A stretch of DNA of 25,345 nucleotides from Ustulina deusta (lineage: Eukaryota; Ascomycota; Sordariomycetes; Xylariales; Xylariaceae): NCBI GenBank assembly GCA_023159155.1, contig JAJNNX010000110.1, forward strand, positions 1 through 25,345, given 5' to 3'. The position numbers and the translations under genes are program-made. The number at the start of each line of letters is the position of its first letter. Position 1 is the stretch's first letter. Positions 23,311 to 25,345 of the stretch are shown one piece after another. Under the pieces are notes generated by a model. It did no database searches. It saw only the letters and a list, made by a program, of their open reading frames with translations, and had not been told where the DNA came from.

Positions 23311-23720
23311 TTTATATGCGAACTAGGCTTATAACTTTTGCGGGAAAATAGAGTTACGATCTAGTATAAAAAAAGAACTAATATATATATTTTGTATGAT
23401 TACTATAGGTGTATTTGGATGATCTAAAGTCTAAGTTCTAATTATAACAAAGGGAATAGAATGAGCTATATATATATAGGATCTCTTGGAACAACGTTGA
23501 CCTGTTCTAATAGATCCTTTGGATCTATCTAACCGTAATAAAAAATAGGAGCAGATCTATAAAAACCTAGTATAGCTTTAAGAACTGTTAAAATTCGTAA
23601 TTTAAAAACAACCAAAATAACGCTGTTCGTACTCTTGTATTATATTTTGTCTAGCAGTAGCTAATAGTAACTCTAATTTTTATATTATATGAACAAAAAT
23701 ATATATAACTATGTCCAACT
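23311..23720. repeat. Less mutated patch with inverted repeats, possible LTR remnant
   Basis: About 400 bp with clearly higher G+C than its surroundings. GGATCT (23,479) and GGAACA (23,488) pair with TGTTC (23,503) and AGATCC (23,512), and AGATCC-TTT-GGATCT (23,512-23,526) is a further perfect 6-bp hairpin. A segment running from TGT at 23,393 to ACA at 23,695 has the end dinucleotides of an LTR and lies upstream of an A-rich (plus-strand) stretch, but I see no primer-binding site or second LTR. The LTR reading is weak. Confidence 0.3.
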
Positions 23721-24844
23721 ATAGAACTTTAACATTACTATAATAAAATATTTTAAAAAATAGTTTAGTAATCTTTATTATTTTAAATATTTAAAACATA
23801 TTAAAAACGTTTTATTTTATTTAGAATATAACTTTTTATACTTTATTAATATAAACTAGCAATATTAATGCTACTATTACGACTTTGCGCTTTTGTTTTT
23901 ATTAATGATCTTTTTGTAGGGCTAGCACTTATATTTTTAAAACTGCTAAGTCTAATTAACTAAATACTTTTTTTTTGCTTTATTGGTTTAAGTAGTACCT
24001 TAATGTCGGATATATACGCGGATAAAACAAGCACAAATAATACATAGCTACGGCCAATCTTTTGGCTTTTAGTATAGTGGTAAATCTAATAATTAAAAGT
24101 CTTATTAATCCCTATACTTTACTATAAGCAATCTTTAGCCGGAAATATATAAGATTACTATTATATTTAAACAATGTATTATTATATTTAATTTTTTTTA
24201 AATTTCTTATTATAAAAGAAAAACTTACTACTAGCGCTTATAACTATAACCTTTAAAAATATATAATTTTAAGAAAAAAGTAAACTTTATAGTTTAAACT
24301 ACTAAATATACTACTAATAAACAATTTTTTATTATTATAGCTGCTTATTTAATACTATAATATATATAAAGCTAATAGTTATTAAAAAAGCGCTATACTA
24401 AAACATTAACAACGCTATAAAACTGCTTTTAAGCACTATATTAACTATTAAACTAAACTTACTAAGCTTACTAAATAAATATATAAAATAGTTTATTTAA
24501 ACTACTATTTAATATAAATAAAAACTAACTAAATAATTAATAAATAATATAATAATTTTAGAAAGCTTAAAAATATAGCTTAATATATTTAAAAGTTTAA
24601 ATATAAATTAAAATATAAAACTTTTATTAATTTTATAGCTAGAAAACTTATTAAAAATTTAATTAAATAAATAAACAAATAGTTGAATAAAATTTTTAAA
24701 ACTTATTTAAAAAATACTAAAATAATAAATTTATATAAATTTATTACTAATTTAAAAAAAGTTTTATAAAATATTTATTATAATATTAAACTATTACTAC
24801 TAAACTATATTAAAAAGTATAATAGTTAGTATAATCTAAGTAAA
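23721..24844 (+). repeat. RIP-degraded block, A-rich on the plus strand
   Basis: The strand bias turns A-rich again, suggesting a plus-strand element that leads into the repeat at 24,845. No coding frame survives. The patch 23,990-24,150 keeps more G and C and holds a short hairpin GCCAA-TCTT-TTGGC (24,052-24,065). It also holds TTAGTATAGTGG (24,069-24,080), like the D-arm of tRNA-Asp or tRNA-Glu, and AGTATAG (24,071) facing CTATACT (24,112). No T-arm or anticodon arm can be defended there, so it is not called a tRNA. Confidence 0.55.
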
Positions 24845-25031
24845 ACTTATAAGACCTTTAGACCTATATAGCAATAAAATAGGAAATCTATATATAAACT
24901 AACCTATAACTTTATAGCTATATATATAAAATTTATATTTATTTATTTTATAAACTTTAATTTTTAGTTTAAAATTTTTATTTATAATATTAATAAACTA
25001 GCTATAAAAACTTTATTTAATTAATTATAAT
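24845..25031 (+). repeat. Direct repeat, right copy (pair with 10,715-10,922)
   Basis: Same ordered landmarks as the left copy: TAGACCTATATAGCAATAAA, TCTATATATAAACTAA, TATAACTTTATAGCTATA, TTTATTTATTTTATAAACTT and AATAAACTAGCTATAAAA. The right copy lacks the long T-rich tract present in the left copy. Similarity ends near 25,031 (TTATAATATTA against TCATAATATAG), matching the left end point. The preceding 50-60 bases are also alike, so the repeated unit extends somewhat upstream in both. Confidence 0.7.
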
Positions 25032-25345
25032 ATTATTTTAAGTTTTTTAATTATTTATTAATAAATATTTAATAAATATTTTTATTTTATTTTATTATAA
25101 TTAATAAAATATAAATAAACTTTTTTTTAATTATATATTTAATATAAAAAATTATATATTTTATAATATAAATTTAATTTTAATATAATTTAATAAAATT
25201 TTTGATTTTATATTATTTAAAAATTAATAATTTATAAAAAATCTAACTTAAATAATTTTATTTTATTTTAGTTTTTAAATAATTAAAATAATTTTAATTT
25301 TTAAGTATAGCTAGCTTTTTATTATTAAATAATTTTAAAAAAAAA
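25032..25345. repeat. RIP-degraded sequence to the window end
   Basis: Nearly pure A+T with no coding frame, RNA gene or recognisable motif. It does not continue the similarity seen between the two direct repeats. Confidence 0.5.

Overview
The window looks like nuclear DNA of a filamentous ascomycete (Pezizomycotina). About 4 kb of normal base composition (roughly 11,100-15,107) sits between two very long A+T-rich blocks. The blocks look like transposon DNA destroyed by repeat-induced point mutation (RIP): CpA and TpG are strongly depleted, the few remaining C and G bases lie mostly in CpT, ApG and AGCT contexts, no open frame survives, and one run of 131 bases has no G or C. Chromovirus-type retrotransposon remains and a HET-domain gene relic fit the same lineage. 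I cannot name a species; plant-pathogenic and lichen-forming ascomycetes both have genomes of this two-compartment kind.

Layout. 1-8,465: T-rich RIP block. 8,466-10,714: RIP block almost free of G and C. 10,715-10,922: a repeat found again, in the same orientation, at 24,845-25,031. 10,945-11,610: two diverged copies of a roughly 260-bp repeat with a strong hairpin; the RIP boundary runs through the first copy. 11,748-12,287 (minus): an intact 179-codon F-box-like gene, the only convincing complete gene. 12,351-12,421: a degenerate tRNA-like element. 13,550-13,758 (minus): a short unrecognised coding relic split by a C-run frameshift. 13,802-14,516 (minus): a HET (heterokaryon incompatibility) domain pseudogene. 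14,990-15,095: a CpG-rich strip ending abruptly at the second RIP block. 15,108-18,087: A-rich RIP block that ends in a recognisable chromodomain (18,088-18,216, plus), which identifies a Ty3/gypsy chromovirus. 18,217-23,310: T-rich RIP block. 23,311-23,720 and about 23,990-24,150: less mutated patches with hairpins. 24,845-25,031: second copy of the repeat at 10,715. The rest is RIP block.

How it fits together. This is a small island in a transposon graveyard. The island holds one surviving gene of a fast-evolving family (F-box) and one dead gene of another (HET), both on the minus strand. No enzyme pathway or operon-like system is visible. The most informative signals are the edge repeat, where a RIP-mutated copy can be read against a less mutated one, the chromodomain whose two conserved tryptophan codons have become stops, and the HET gene disabled mainly by stops and frameshifts.
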